The notes: generated from the letters alone by a model not told the origin. A DNA stretch of 64,000 nucleotides from Papaver somniferum (GCF_003573695.1 NC_039360.1:63737911-63801910), one strand, 5' to 3'. Positions 1 to 11,000 are shown, numbered from the stretch's first letter. Translations and numbers: made by a program.

Positions 1-393
1 TTGCTATATATACTTCAATTATATACATTTGGTATTTCGAGCCGAGTTTATCTCGCTTATCTATTTCTCGAAATGTGTGTTGCTAAGCTTTCGCTTTAAC
101 CAAGTTCATCTTTTATTCTTGACGAAAGTCAAAAGATGATCATGTGAAAATCGCCTTGTAACATCTTACATGATTTGTGTGAGACATTCATTTGATGTAG
201 ACTCGGAATGTTTCGTATTGATTATTCGATCACTTGAAAATTGCTTTGAAGATAATAGTTTGTGTGAGACAGGTATTGTCGTCTTCCAAGAATGTTTCAA
301 TGATTGAAATAAGGGTTTAGAACATATAACCATGATTGGATATAAACATAGTGTGTATTCACATTCGTGTAAAATCCAAAACCGGGAACCATG

Positions 394-595
394 GTATGCG
401 TACCTGTACGCATACTGGTTAGTTGTTGGAAGTTCGGAAACTAAGTATGCGTACCCGTACGCGCACTGGCGGAAGTTCAAGTCCGGTGAATTTCTGCTGG
501 AGTTTGGAAGAGTAAAATGGTATGTGTACTCGTACGCGTACTGGCCTAACCAAACTCAGTCCGGCTACTTAAGGTATGCGTACCCATTTGCATAC
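394..595. repeat. four quasi-palindromic 22-24-bp motifs in LTR
   Basis: Four units of the form GTATGCGTACCCGTACGCATAC lie at about 394-417, 445-466, 520-542 and 574-595. Each is close to its own reverse complement and they are spaced 50-75 bp apart. The same motif recurs in the LTRs near 12610-12800, 18810-19000 and 24090-24280. The repeat opens reading frames that look like tyrosine-alanine repeats; these are not genes. Confidence 0.8.
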
Positions 596-1071
596 TTAAG
601 TAGGTTATGCTCAAAAATCGATTTATTCATGAACTAATACATTTATATAATAAGGAATGCAACCTTTTGCAAACCACGGCTATAATTTTCATAAAATGAT
701 TCGAGTGAATCAAAATCGATTTTGCTTCAATTATGTCTTGCATACTTCTATGAGAATATAAACAATTGAAAAACTCTCTAACTAGTTTCATTTGAGTCAG
801 TTGAACTAGTTATGATAAAGATGAATAAGGTTGATATGAAAGTGCTCATATGGCTAACCATTGGTTAAATATTGTTGAACAACTACGTGTACACGTTTAG
901 GTACGGTTATAATTATCTAAATGATGGTACATTTTATTTGTGTATAACAAGCTAAGTTCGATCTAATGGTTGAAAGATATTAGCTTGAATCTAATCAGGT
1001 TTTCATATAATGGTGAATATTGAATGCTTTGTTACCAAGGTAACATTGATTGCAAACCCTGATTTTGAAGA

Positions 1072-1080
1072 CTATATAAA
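1072..1080 (+). promoter_or_regulatory. LTR TATA box
   Basis: The motif ctatataaa is followed by ggagaactctag. It occupies the same LTR position as the tatataaag boxes at 3472-3480 and 9619-9628 and the inverted boxes at 12136-12146, 18337-18347, 23603-23613 and 47041-47052. It is the likely core promoter that marks the U3/R region of the SIRE LTRs. Confidence 0.65.
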
Positions 1081-2195
1081 GGAGAACTCTAGAAATTGGG
1101 AAACCTAATCCCCACACCTCCCGTGTGATACTAGTTGCGACTAGAGTCGATTCTCCTTTAACCTTAGGTTTTTCACGAAACCCTGTAGGTTAACGGCTTG
1201 AAGACTTCATTGGGATTGTGAAGCCAGACCCAACTATTTTCTTTGTAGTTGCGTGTTCTGATCTTGCTGTTTTCTATCGTGTTGAGTACTATCTTCTTTA
1301 AGATTTGCTCGAGATTTATTCTCCGATAGGCAAGATTGAAAAATAGTCACAAACATCTTCGTCTTATCGTTTGTGATTCCACAATATCTTGTTTCGTTAA
1401 TCGATTCAGATTATTGTGAGGTGATTGATAATACTAAGTTATTCTTTGGTAATATAGGTTTGGTTTATCAATCGGTCCCATTCACCTTGATTTATCAAAA
1501 GACAGAACAAAACTCATAGGTATATCTGTGGGAGATAGATTTATCTATTTAATAGACTTTTCTGTGTGAGACAGATTTGTTTATCAAGTCTTCGACTTCG
1601 GGTCTTAGCAACTCTTAGTTGTGGGTGAGATCATCTTGGGAATCAAGTGCGCAGAATCCGGCGTGGTTCAAGAGGCGCAAGGAACGCAACTGTACCTTGA
1701 TCAGTGTGAGATTGATTAGGGTTCAACTACATTCCACACCGAAGTTAGCTTGGTAGTAGGCTAGTGTTTGTAGCGGCTTAATACAGTATGGTGTTCAAAT
1801 CTGGACTAGGTCCCGGGGGTTTTCAGCATTTGCGGTTTCCTCGTTAACGAAATTTCTGGTGTCTGTGTCATTCCTTTTTCGCATTATATTTTGTTATATA
1901 ATAGAAATATCACAGGTTGTGCGTAAGTTCAATAAATTGTGAATCCAAACCCTTGGTTGTTGATTAAATTTATTGACACTTGGATATTGGTTTTTGATAC
2001 CGTCCAAGTTGTTTCTTATATTAATCAGGTTCACAGATTTCTATCTATTTGATTTGTTGATTACATTAAGAAACAGAGATACGAACTCTTTGATATATTT
2101 TTTGATTGATCTCGCTTTATTAGTTGGTGCTCTCAGAATTATATTGGAGTAATTCCATACAGATTGTTGAGCAAAATATTGGGTGTGGTTGTTAG

Positions 2196-4525
2196 TGTTA
2201 GAGCATATCTCAGTCGACCTCGCATGCGTTGCTATATCAAGCATGTTTGTCAATGTTAGTGATCAAAACTATGAGTCTTGATTTATAGTCTATTATAGCT
2301 AAGTCTCGGACTAGGATAGAAAAGTGTAGTTGAGCTCAGGGAATTCATGGTGATTCATCATACAACGACGAACATCTACTCAAGGAACCGTGGAACTTTA
2401 TCAACAAAAAGGTATGTGGAGAGTTGAACTTATCTATCACTCAAAAGTCTATCTATTCTATCTCCTACTTCTTATGAGACAAAAAGACGTATGCTATATA
2501 GACTGGATCATACACATTTGACATTTAGAGCTGAGTATTCACTACTTATCCTTTTCTCGAAATCGTGTGTTGGTAAGCGTTTCGCTTTGATCAAGTTTAT
2601 CTTCACCTAGTGACGAAAGTCATGAAAAGTTTCAATTACTTTGAGAATTGCTCTGACGTGAAACGATCTGTAAATAACGGCTATATAACGTCCTCTGAAA
2701 ATGTCTCAATGATTGGAATGAGAGTTTATATTACATAACCATGTATTCCTTAATCCGTAGTTTTCGAACTTTGTTGATTGAGAAAAACCGGAGGAATTGG
2801 CTTTGCCAAGTCCGCGAACCCAGTTTGCGAACTCAGTCCACGAACTGTCGGAAGTTCTTGTACCGAGAATTTCTGTTGGGATTCCAAATTCGTTCGTGAA
2901 GTTCAAGTCTGCGAACCTAGTCCGCAATTGGCGGAACTCTCTTTGCCGAGATTTTCTGCTGAGTTTGGAAAACTCTGTCGGTTGCCTTAAGTCCGCGAAC
3001 TTGTTTGTGATCTTAAGTGGTTATGATCTAAAGATGTGCTCTGAACATGAAACTTAAATTACTAAGGAATGTTTTATGCAAACCGTGGCTATAAAGTTTA
3101 TGAGCCGATTCGAACGAATCAAATCATCTTTGTTTTAATTGTGTATTGTGTAGTTACATAAGATCTCATAGCAATTGAACAACTCTCTAACTAGTTCATT
3201 TGAGTCAATTGAACTAGTTATGGTTAAGAAGAACTAGGTTAATATGAATTGCTCATATGGTTAACTTTTTGGGTTTCTATGTTGAACCAACATACACGTA
3301 CACGTTTGGGCATGGTTTTCACAAACCCAGTAAACGTTTACCCAAGTGTCTGTGACAAGATAAGTTTTCGATCTAACAGTTGAGAAATATTAGCTTGAGT
3401 CTAAATCAGGTTTTCATCTAACGGTGAATATGGATTGCTTTGTAACTAAGGCAAAACCCTGATTTGAAGGATATATAAAGGAGACATCTAGCATTGTGCA
3501 AAACTAATCCCCACACGTCTGTGTGATACTAGTGCGCTCGCTAGAGTCGATTCTCCTTTAACCTTTGATTTTCTTCTCTAAAACTAGGTTAACGACTTAA
3601 AGGCTTCATTGGGATTGTGAAGCCAGACCGATACTACTTTTATCGTAGTTGTGTGATCTGATCTTGCATCTTCTATCGTACGAGTACAATCTATTGATTG
3701 ACTTGAGATCGTGAGAGTTCTCCGATAGGCAAGATAAAGAAGTCACAAACATCTTCGTCTCACTGTTTGTGATTCCTCGACAAACCGCTTGTGTAGTCAA
3801 GAAGGATTGTTGAGAGGTGATTGATTAATCTAGGTTGTTCTTCGGGAATATAAGACCGGATTACCAATTGGTTCCTGTTCACCTTGATTTTATATCTTAA
3901 GACGGAGCAAAAACCTAGGGTTTTTCTGTAGGAGACATATTTATCCTTTGATAGACTTTTCTGTGTGAGACATATTTGTTTATTATCAAGTCTGCGATTT
4001 TGGGTTGAGCAACTCTTAGTTGTGGGTGAGATCAGCTAAGGGAATCAAGTGCGCAGTATCCTGCTGGGATCAGAGGCGTAGGAGTACAACTGTACCTTGA
4101 ATCGGTGGGAGACTGATTGGGGTTCAACTATAGTCCAGTCCGAAGTTATCTTGTAGTAGGCTAGTGTCTATAACGGCTTAATACAGTGTGTATTCAATCT
4201 GGACTAGGTCCCGGGGTTTTTCTGCATTTGCGGTTTCCTCGTTAACAAAACTTCTGGTGTCAGTGTTATTTATTTTCCGCAATATATTTTATATAATTTA
4301 AATAATACAGGTTGTGCATTAAGATCATAAATTGGAAATCCAACCTTTGGTTGTTGATTGATATTGATTGATCCTTGGATATTGGTCTTTTGTACCGTCC
4401 AAGTTATTCCTTGTATTTGATAAAGACTCGCTATTGTTTTTAGCTTGAGTAAAAATCAAATCAAGAGAGAGATATTAACTCCTTGAGATACTTTAATCTA
4501 GATTGAGTCTGACTGTCTAGTTGAA
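2196..4525 (+). repeat. 5' LTR, 3' end deleted
   Basis: It begins TGTTAGAGCA and matches 8341-10752 along its length. It stops at gactgtctagttga, where the 3' copy continues for more than 100 further bases to gctttttca. The TATA box lies at 3472-3480. The U3-like part carries repeated blocks with the core tccgcgaac (about 2810-3000) in place of the gtatgcgtac palindromes of the neighbouring subfamily. Confidence 0.8.
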
Positions 4526-5884
4526 TGAGATAACTGCTGCAAAGCAAAATTCTGACGGTTTGAATGCTATCACACATGCCATTATCCCAAATCTTCAGCA
4601 TCATGTGACAAACTGCACTAGATATAAAGATGCTTGGGATATCTTAGAAACCGTATTTGAAGGCAACTCCAGTGAAAAGGATGCTAGGCTTCAAAACCTT
4701 AATTCCGATTGGGAGAACCTTCGTATGGCAGATGAAGAAACATTTGGTGAGTTTAATCACAAAGTGTCTGAAATTGTTAATGCATCTTTTGCATTGGGTA
4801 AGACTATTCCTTAAAAGGACATTGTGATGAAAATTCTCAGATCGCTGCCATCTAGATACGAGTCTAAGAAGCATGCCATCGTTGAGGGGAATAACCTCGA
4901 TAATCTTTCCAGAAACACCTTGGTTGGAAAGCTTAAGATCTTTGACCATGAGAATACATCCAAAGTCGGTAAGGATGTTGCCTTTAAAGCACAAAAGAAC
5001 ACTAAATTACTTGTCAAAGGTAAGAGTGTTCATGTCTCTGAGGATGATCAGTCTGAGGATGATTTTTCGGATGAAGATCTTGAAAAATAAGTCTCCTTGA
5101 TCACAAGACAGTTTAGGGATCTTCTGTTGAAGAGAAGTAAACGGTTTTCAAGAGACAAACCTAAGTCATCAGACAAACTTCACGGTCGCGTACCTCCTAA
5201 AAACAGGGATGCTGATGAGGATGATGACGAGGACATGCCTCAGTGCTTTAAGTGTAAGGGTTTTGGCAATTTAACGAATGCCCAAATCGTAGAAAATACA
5301 TTGGTAACAAAGGTCTAGCTGTAACACTTGATGAAATGTCTGAAACCTATGATTCCGATGAAGATATGAAATCAAGTGTAGGGCTTCTTTGTGAAAACAT
5401 CGATTTTGATACTTGTAGCAATACATATATCAACTTCAATGGGTTCGGAGAAGAGGGAAACCCAATCAAGATGGAAGATTCACTGAATTCGATAACTGGA
5501 AACCATATCAGTGATGTTTCAGGATCAACTGTATGTCTAGATGCTTGCACATCTCAGATGCCTGAATACTATCCAAGATTGACGTGCTCATTTTGTTCGA
5601 TGAAGGGACACGAACTATCAAGGTGTTACAAATACAAGCACCAAATAAGGCACGCCAACAAACTTCAACGAAGAGCAGATCGATTAGAAAGGAAGCTGAA
5701 ACTTGCTCAGAAGACCGCCGAGGTATGTAGGATCTTATCTTCGTCTAAGAAGTTGGTTTCCAAGGATAAAATAAGACCATTTGAAAAGAAAATATGGTCA
5801 AATCGTTTTGATAGACAGAGATCAGAGGATTCCTCCCATGAGGAAAAAGATGGAAAAATCGTTGTTCATCGCAACACAACTTAA
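4522..5884 (+). pseudogene. gag: SIRE-type Gag, broken
   Basis: Gag is the structural protein that packages the element RNA into virus-like particles in the cytoplasm. This copy aligns by eye over its whole length with the minus-strand gag at 15578-17129. It has the helical capsid region (blocks such as KDAWDILETVFEG and NASFALGKTIP), an acidic linker, and two CX2CX4HX4C zinc knuckles. The first knuckle (CFKCKGFG) is destroyed by a frameshift near 5265. The second, at about 5590-5631 (CSFCSMKGHELSRC), is intact. In-frame stops lie at 4812-4814 and 5088-5090. The N-terminal region present in the sister copy is missing because the 5' LTR is fused to gag at about 4525. The frame ends at 5882-5884. 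The capsid blocks resemble Sirevirus Gag as I know it. Confidence 0.8.
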
Positions 5885-6189
5885 TTGTGTTGTTGGGAAA
5901 ATCTTGTCTCATGTGCCTGTTCGAAAAGAGACAAGATTGAGTACTGATCCAGGCTTCAGAAAATTTTTTCCTTCTTTTCTTAGATTTGTTATTTTTTTTG
6001 TCTATCAAATAAAAGAAAGGGTTATTATCGACAATTCTACTCTTTATAGGGTTTTAGAGTTGGGCGTATACGAGCCTGTTAATAGGTTTCGAACCCTATA
6101 TTCCTTTTGACATCCTTTATAAGACTGCTTGTTGAGATAAGTGATTCCATCACACAAATCCAGTTGTTTATAATTGTTCTCAAAGCACT
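5885..6189 (+). other. non-coding spacer between gag and second ORF
   Basis: No frame here is shared with the sister element, but the nucleotide sequence is. A block near 6045-6105, including gcgtatacgagcctgtt and cgaaccctata, recurs inverted at about 15320-15385. The conserved spacer could hold regulatory or RNA-packaging sequence. Confidence 0.5.
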
Positions 6190-6555
6190 ATGTCATTAGA
6201 GGGAAAGGATGTCAACATGATTGTTAAGTCTTCAATCAAGGAAAAATAGAAATCTCCTGTTTCTAAGTCCCTGAAAAGAAAAGGAAGGAATACAAGAAAA
6301 CCCAGGGCTGTTCCTTCTAACTCTCAGAAGTTTTTCGATGTTCTAGATGAGTTAAAGGAAATAAGAAGGGAGATTTATGAAATAAAGACGGTCGTGTCTA
6401 AATCTTTGGAAATTCAGAGGACCCTAATTCGACCTCTTCAGCCAAGACAGTTCGTGGGTATTGACACTTATCTCCGTGAACCTTATGTCCCGATGGTTGT
6501 CGATAACAAGGAGTTCGGGAACGATAAAGAATTTCTCAAAGGAATTGTTGCCTAG
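6190..6555 (+). pseudogene. small second ORF of non-autonomous SIRE family, unknown function
   Basis: I do not recognise this protein. It would be 121 codons from the ATG at 6190 to TAG at 6553-6555, with one in-frame TAG at codon 20 (6247-6249). The same ORF lies in the second pol-less element at 14849-15217, 122 residues long, also after gag. Both copies begin MS(L/S)(E/D)GKD(V/I)NMIVK. Both have a basic middle (KPRAV, then SNSQKF), a charged stretch with a heptad-like look (ELKEIRREIYEIK) that could form a coiled coil, and a conserved end around EPYVPM and KEFGNDKEF. There are no cysteine-histidine clusters and no membrane segment. The position is where some Sireviruses carry an extra 3' gene, but there is no envelope-like hydrophobic domain. 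Confidence 0.6.
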
Positions 6556-8324
6556 TATGTCTTCTTTTTTGGATTAGCTGGAAGAATAACTAGAGCTTTG
6601 AATAGCGAAGATTGTGACTACACATAGCTATTTTTGTTTTCATCTTCTTATGGTTATTTTTTAGGTTTATTGGTTTTTAAATTCTAAAAATATTTGGAGG
6701 ATGATATTATTGCAGTATTAATCTGTTTTGAAGTATTGCAATATTTTTATGGGATATGTATTGTTTGCGTCCGTGAATTTGAAGGTCCCATATTGTGTCA
6801 AAAGTAAAGTCGTTCATAAATTGATATTCGTATTGATGAAAGGATGAATGGACTTTTGACAATTACAAAAGTTATGCCTATGCAGTCATTTATTTGATGG
6901 AAAATAGGATGAAATCTTTTGTTTGACGAGGATAAAGTCTATTATGTCGTTATGCAAATAGTGATGGAAAATAGAATAGATCCTTGTATGTTATCCACGG
7001 TATTGATCTTCATTGATCTATTTTGTTATGTTTTACCGTGAAGGCTCCATTGTGTATCTTATGTTGAGCACCTTACAACTATGTCGATTAATATTGGCCT
7101 TGTTGGTTGTTCCATGAGATGCTATATGTTGAGCATTATTGAACTAAATTAATCATCTTGATTGGTTATTTAGTTATTTGCTCTGAAAGTCTTCTTTTGT
7201 CGAGAAAAATCATTTGATAATTAAATTGATTGCTTAGGTGATTAGTTTGGTTATGTATTCCAATTAGATTAATTATAGGCTCTCTGGTAATTAATCTAGT
7301 TGAGTTTTTCATATATTCCACAAGTTCTTGTGTTGAGTATATGAACGGCTATACTAATCATGTTCTATTGGTTGATGTAGTCGTGTATTCCGTAAGGTTT
7401 TCCTTATGTTGAGTATTTGAACAATTAAGGTAGTCATCTCCGTGTAGTTATCTTAGTCGTAGCTCCGTAAGTATACTTATGTTGAGCACAATCAATTAAA
7501 TTGATCACTTTTGTGGTTTGATTTAGTTGCATATTCCGATTAAATTAATCATGGGTTTACTTGTGATTAATTTGATTGAGTTTTGGATATAGAAAATCAT
7601 TTCCATGGTTTTTGGTGTCCAATTAAAAAATCCTTTTTTTCTTTCGAAATTAAGGTCGCTCTTATTGTTCTTTCGGTAATGACATCAAATGGGGGAGAGT
7701 TCTTTTGAACTTGTGCTTAATGGTAATATCTTGCGGGGTATGTGGTTGTGGAATTTTATAGGGGTTATCTTGTATCTTAATACTCCTTGATGAATGCATT
7801 TAGCTTCGGCTTTATGATTGCATCTTAATTAAGTTGGTATGTATTTTTTCTTTTGGTCTATGAAATGTCTCTTGTGGAAATCTCATTATGATCCTGTTCT
7901 TTTACCTTTGCCAAATTTATTGACAAAAATGGGGAGAAATAATGTAGTTCACACTACAAATACATATGGTTTTCGGATCATTGTGTAAGGGGGAGTGGTT
8001 TCCATGATCAAGATGAAGTATTGACTAAGGGGGAGTGATACATATCACCATGGTATTGTTGTTAAAGTCGTGATGCAATTGGACTTTGATGTTACATAAT
8101 GATACTATGACACTGTATAATAATGATTGAGAATCTCGATTTCTCTCATTGTTATAGCTACGGATCTTCAACAACGGTGGTGATAAACTTACAACCTTTG
8201 GGATCATTGGAGTACTTGGAAGGACGAAGATTTCAAGGAACGTTGAAGATTAGACTATGGAATAGGATCCACTAAAGTTTATCTTTTTTTATTCCATATG
8301 TATTAACAGTTTTGTCACTAAAAT
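6556..8324 (+). other. long 3' non-coding internal region
   Basis: About 1.8 kb between the second ORF and the terminal polypurine tract shows no supported coding sequence. It holds a degenerate tandem array (about 7060-7590) and four internal G-rich polypurine tracts. The same layout, inverted, lies at 13464-14848. Confidence 0.7.
7060..7590 (+). repeat. degenerate tandem repeats, about 60-80 bp per unit
   Basis: Units contain tattcc, then ctTATGTTGAGtat or a variant, then an AT-rich aattaaatTaatca block. The TGTTGAG core occurs near 7060, 7125, 7335, 7415 and 7480. Units vary in length and the array is old. A weaker version appears inverted near 14230-14350. Confidence 0.55.
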
Positions 8325-8340
8325 TGACAAAGGGGGAGAT
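7687..8340 (+). promoter_or_regulatory. cluster of polypurine tracts ending in the 3' LTR primer tract
   Basis: The terminal tract acaaagggggagat (about 8327-8340) directly abuts the LTR start TGTTAGAGCA at 8341. It fits the primer site for plus-strand DNA synthesis. Further GGGGGAG or GGGGAG tracts lie at about 7690-7699, 7930-7937, 7987-7996 and 8027-8037. Multiplied polypurine tracts before the 3' LTR are a described Sirevirus trait. Confidence 0.7.
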
Positions 8341-10752
8341 TGTTAGAGCATAGATCGGTCGACCTCGCATGCGTTGCTATATCAAGCATGTTTGTCAATG
8401 TTAGTGATCAAAACTATGAGTCTTGATTTCTAGTCTATTATAGCTAAGTCTCGGACTAGGATAGAAAAGTGTAGTTGAGCTCAAAGACTTCATGGAGATT
8501 CATCATACAACGACAAAGATCTACTCAAGGAACCGTGGAACTTCATCAACAAAAAGGTATGTGGAGACTGGAACTTATCTATCACTCAAAAGTCTATCTA
8601 TTCTATCTCCTACTTCTTATGAGACAAAAAGTCGTATGCTATATAGACTGGATCATACACATTTGACATTTCGAGCTGAGTATTCACTACTTATATTTTT
8701 CTCGAAATCGTGTGTTGGTAAAGCGTTTTGCTTTGATCAAGTTTATCTTCACCTAGTGACGAAAGTCATGAAAAGTTTCAATTACTTTGAGAATTGCTCT
8801 GACGTAAAACGGTCTGTGAATAACGTCTATATAACATCCTATGAGAATGTCTCAATGATTGGAATGAGAGTTTAGATTACATAATCATGTATTCCTTAAT
8901 ACGAAGTTTTCGAACTTTGTTGATTGAGAGAGACCGGAAATTGGCTTTGCCAAGTCCGCGAACCCAGTTTGCGAACTCAGTCCGCAAACTGTCGGAAGTT
9001 CTTGTACCGAGAATTTCTGCTGGGATTCCAAATTCGTTCGTGAAGTTCAAGTCCGCGAACCTAGTCCGCGAACTGGCGAAAAACTCTCTTTGCCGAGATT
9101 TTTTTGCTGAGTTTGGAAAACTCTGTCGGTTGCCTTAAGTCCGCGAACTTGTTTGTGAGCTTAAGTGGTTATGATCTAAAGATGTGCTCTGAACATGAAA
9201 CTTAAATTACTAAGGAATGTTTTATGCAAACCGTGGATATAAAGTTCATGAGCCGATTCAATCGAATCGAATCATCTTTGTTTCAATTGTGTCTTGTGTA
9301 GTTACCTAAGATCTCATAGCAATTGAACAACTCTCTAACTAGTTCATTTGAGTCAATTGAACTAGTTATGGTGAAGAAGAACTAGGTTAATATGAATTGC
9401 TCATATGGTTAACTTTTTGGGTTTCTATGTTGAACCAACATACATGTACACGTTTGGGCATGGTTTTCACAAACCTAGTAAACGTCTACCCAAGTGTGTG
9501 TGACAAGCTAAGTTTTCGATCTAACGGTTGAGAAAAATTAGCTTGAATCTAAATCAGGTTTTCATCTAACGGTGAATATGGATTACTTTGTAACTAAGGC
9601 AAAACCCTGATTTGAAGGCTATATAAAGGAGACGTCTAGCATTGTGCAAAATTAATCCCCACACGTCTGTGTGATACTAGTGCGCTCGCTAGAGTCGATT
9701 CTCCTTTAACTTTTGGTTTTCTTCTCTAAAACCAAGTTAACGACTTAAAGACTTCATTGGGATTGTGAAGCCAGACCGATACTACTTTTATCGTAGTTGT
9801 GTGATCTGATCTTGCATCTTCTCTCATACGAGTACAATCTATTGATTGACTTGAAATCGTGAGAGTTCTACGATAGGAAATATAAAGAAGTCACAAACAT
9901 CTTCGTCTCACTGTTTGTGATTCCTCGACAAATCGCTTGTGTAGTCAAGAAGGATTGTTGAGATGTGATTGATTAATCTAGGTTGTTCTTCGGGAATATA
10001 AGACCGGATTATCAATTGGTTCCTGTTCACCTTGATTTTATATCTGAAGGAACAAAAACCTAGGGTTTTTCTGTGGGAGACATATTTATCCTTTGATAGA
10101 CTTTTCTGTGTGAGACATATATGTTTCTTATCAAGTCTGCGATTTTGGGTTGCAGCAACTCTTAGTTGTGGGTGAGATCAGCCAAGGGAATCAAGTGTGC
10201 AGGATCCTGCTGGGATCAGAGGCGTAGGAGTACAACTATATCTTGAATCAGTGGGAGACTGATTGGGGTTCAACTATAGTATAGTCTGAAGTTAGCTTGT
10301 AGTAGGCTAGTGTCTGTAGCGGCTTAATACAGTGTGTATTCAATCTGGACTAGGTCCCGGGGTTTTTCTGCATTTGCGGTTTCCTTGTTAACAAAACTTC
10401 TGGTATCAGTGTTACTTGTTTTCCGCATTATATTTATATAATTGAAATAATACAGGTTGTGCGTTAATATCATCAATTGGAAATCCAACCTTTGGTTGTT
10501 GATTGATATTGATTGACCCTTGGATATTGGTCTTTGGTACCGTCCAAGTTATTCCTTGTATTTGATAAAGACTCGCTATTGTTTTTAGCTTGAGTAAAAA
10601 TCAAATCAAGAGAGAGATATTAACTCCTTGAGATACTTTAATCTAGATTGAGTATGACTGTCTAGTTGATTCTCTAGCAAAGTATTTCGGAGTTTGTACA
10701 TACAGATTGCTAATCGAATTATTGGGTGGTGTTGTTAACCCCCGCTTTTTCA
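8341..10752 (+). repeat. 3' LTR, complete
   Basis: The repeat is 2412 bp, starting TGTTAGAGCA and ending GCTTTTTCA. The end was set by comparison with 17196, where the same sequence abuts a primer binding site. The TATA box is at 9619-9628. Blocks with tccgcgaac lie at about 8955-9150. Confidence 0.85.
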
Positions 10753-10995
10753 CTTTGGACTAACCTGAAATCTAGCACAACAACCAACACTAAAAGCAAC
10801 ATCGGGTCTAGTAGCTGTAAGATATATGAGGCTTCCAATGATAGATCGATAGAGCTTTTGATCCGCATTTACTCCTTTCTCATCTCGATGTAGTTTACCA
10901 GTAGTGGGCATAGGTTTCAGTTTTGGAGTTGACTTATCAAGACCGAATCTTGTCACAAGATCCTTAGCATATTTTTCTTGAAATAAGTAAATTCC
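10753..10995 (-). pseudogene. pol: 3' part of split Copia pol (after reverse transcriptase)
   Basis: Read on the minus strand, this encodes the end of the Copia reverse transcriptase region (blocks LYRSIIGSLIYL and TRPDVAFSVG). In this family that block links the catalytic palm to RNase H. It is open throughout and continues, in frame, the pol fragment that ends at 19647; the intervening 8.6 kb is a later insertion. It is cut at 10753 by the plus-strand LTR, so RNase H and the 3' LTR of this element are not in the window. Confidence 0.85.
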
Positions 10996-11000
10996 ATCCT
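10996..11000. repeat. target-site duplication ATCCT, left copy
   Basis: The five bases atcct immediately precede the element at 11001 and recur at 19642-19646 immediately after it. Removing the element plus one copy restores an open pol frame. Confidence 0.9.

Larger units (their letters stand above)
1..2195 (+). mobile_element. SIRE-type Copia LTR, left end outside window
   Basis: The stretch follows the same order of sequence blocks as the complete SIRE LTRs at 8341-10752 and, in reverse, 17196-19641. It has a TATA box, then the 'cattgggattgtgaagccaga' type block, and a near-terminal block ending gggtgtggttgttag. It stops 15 bases short of the expected LTR end (acccccgctttttca), exactly where the next LTR starts with TGTTAGAGCA. 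Its palindromic repeat motif groups it with the LTRs of the minus-strand element at 11001-19641 rather than with its immediate neighbour. No coding sequence is visible. It is probably the 3' LTR of an element lying mostly to the left, into which the next element inserted; a tandem array produced by LTR recombination is the alternative. Confidence 0.75.
2196..10752 (+). mobile_element. non-autonomous SIRE Copia element (gag plus small ORF, no pol)
   Basis: The element runs from TGTTAGAGCA at 2196 to GCTTTTTCA at 10752. It has a 5' LTR lacking its last part (2196-4525), a broken gag (4522-5884), a second small ORF (6190-6555), a long non-coding stretch with several polypurine tracts, and a full 3' LTR (8341-10752). 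There is no protease, integrase, reverse transcriptase or RNase H. The primer binding site is missing because a deletion joins the 5' LTR directly to gag, so the copy cannot reverse-transcribe. The flanks do not form a clear target duplication (gttag left, ctttg right), in keeping with an LTR-in-LTR insertion followed by a small collapse at the right end. Confidence 0.8.

Noticed and set aside
332..637. Open frame of 101 codons rich in Tyr-Ala repeats
   Set aside because: It is produced by the near-palindromic gtatgcgtac motifs in an LTR; the frame is not kept in other copies of the LTR.
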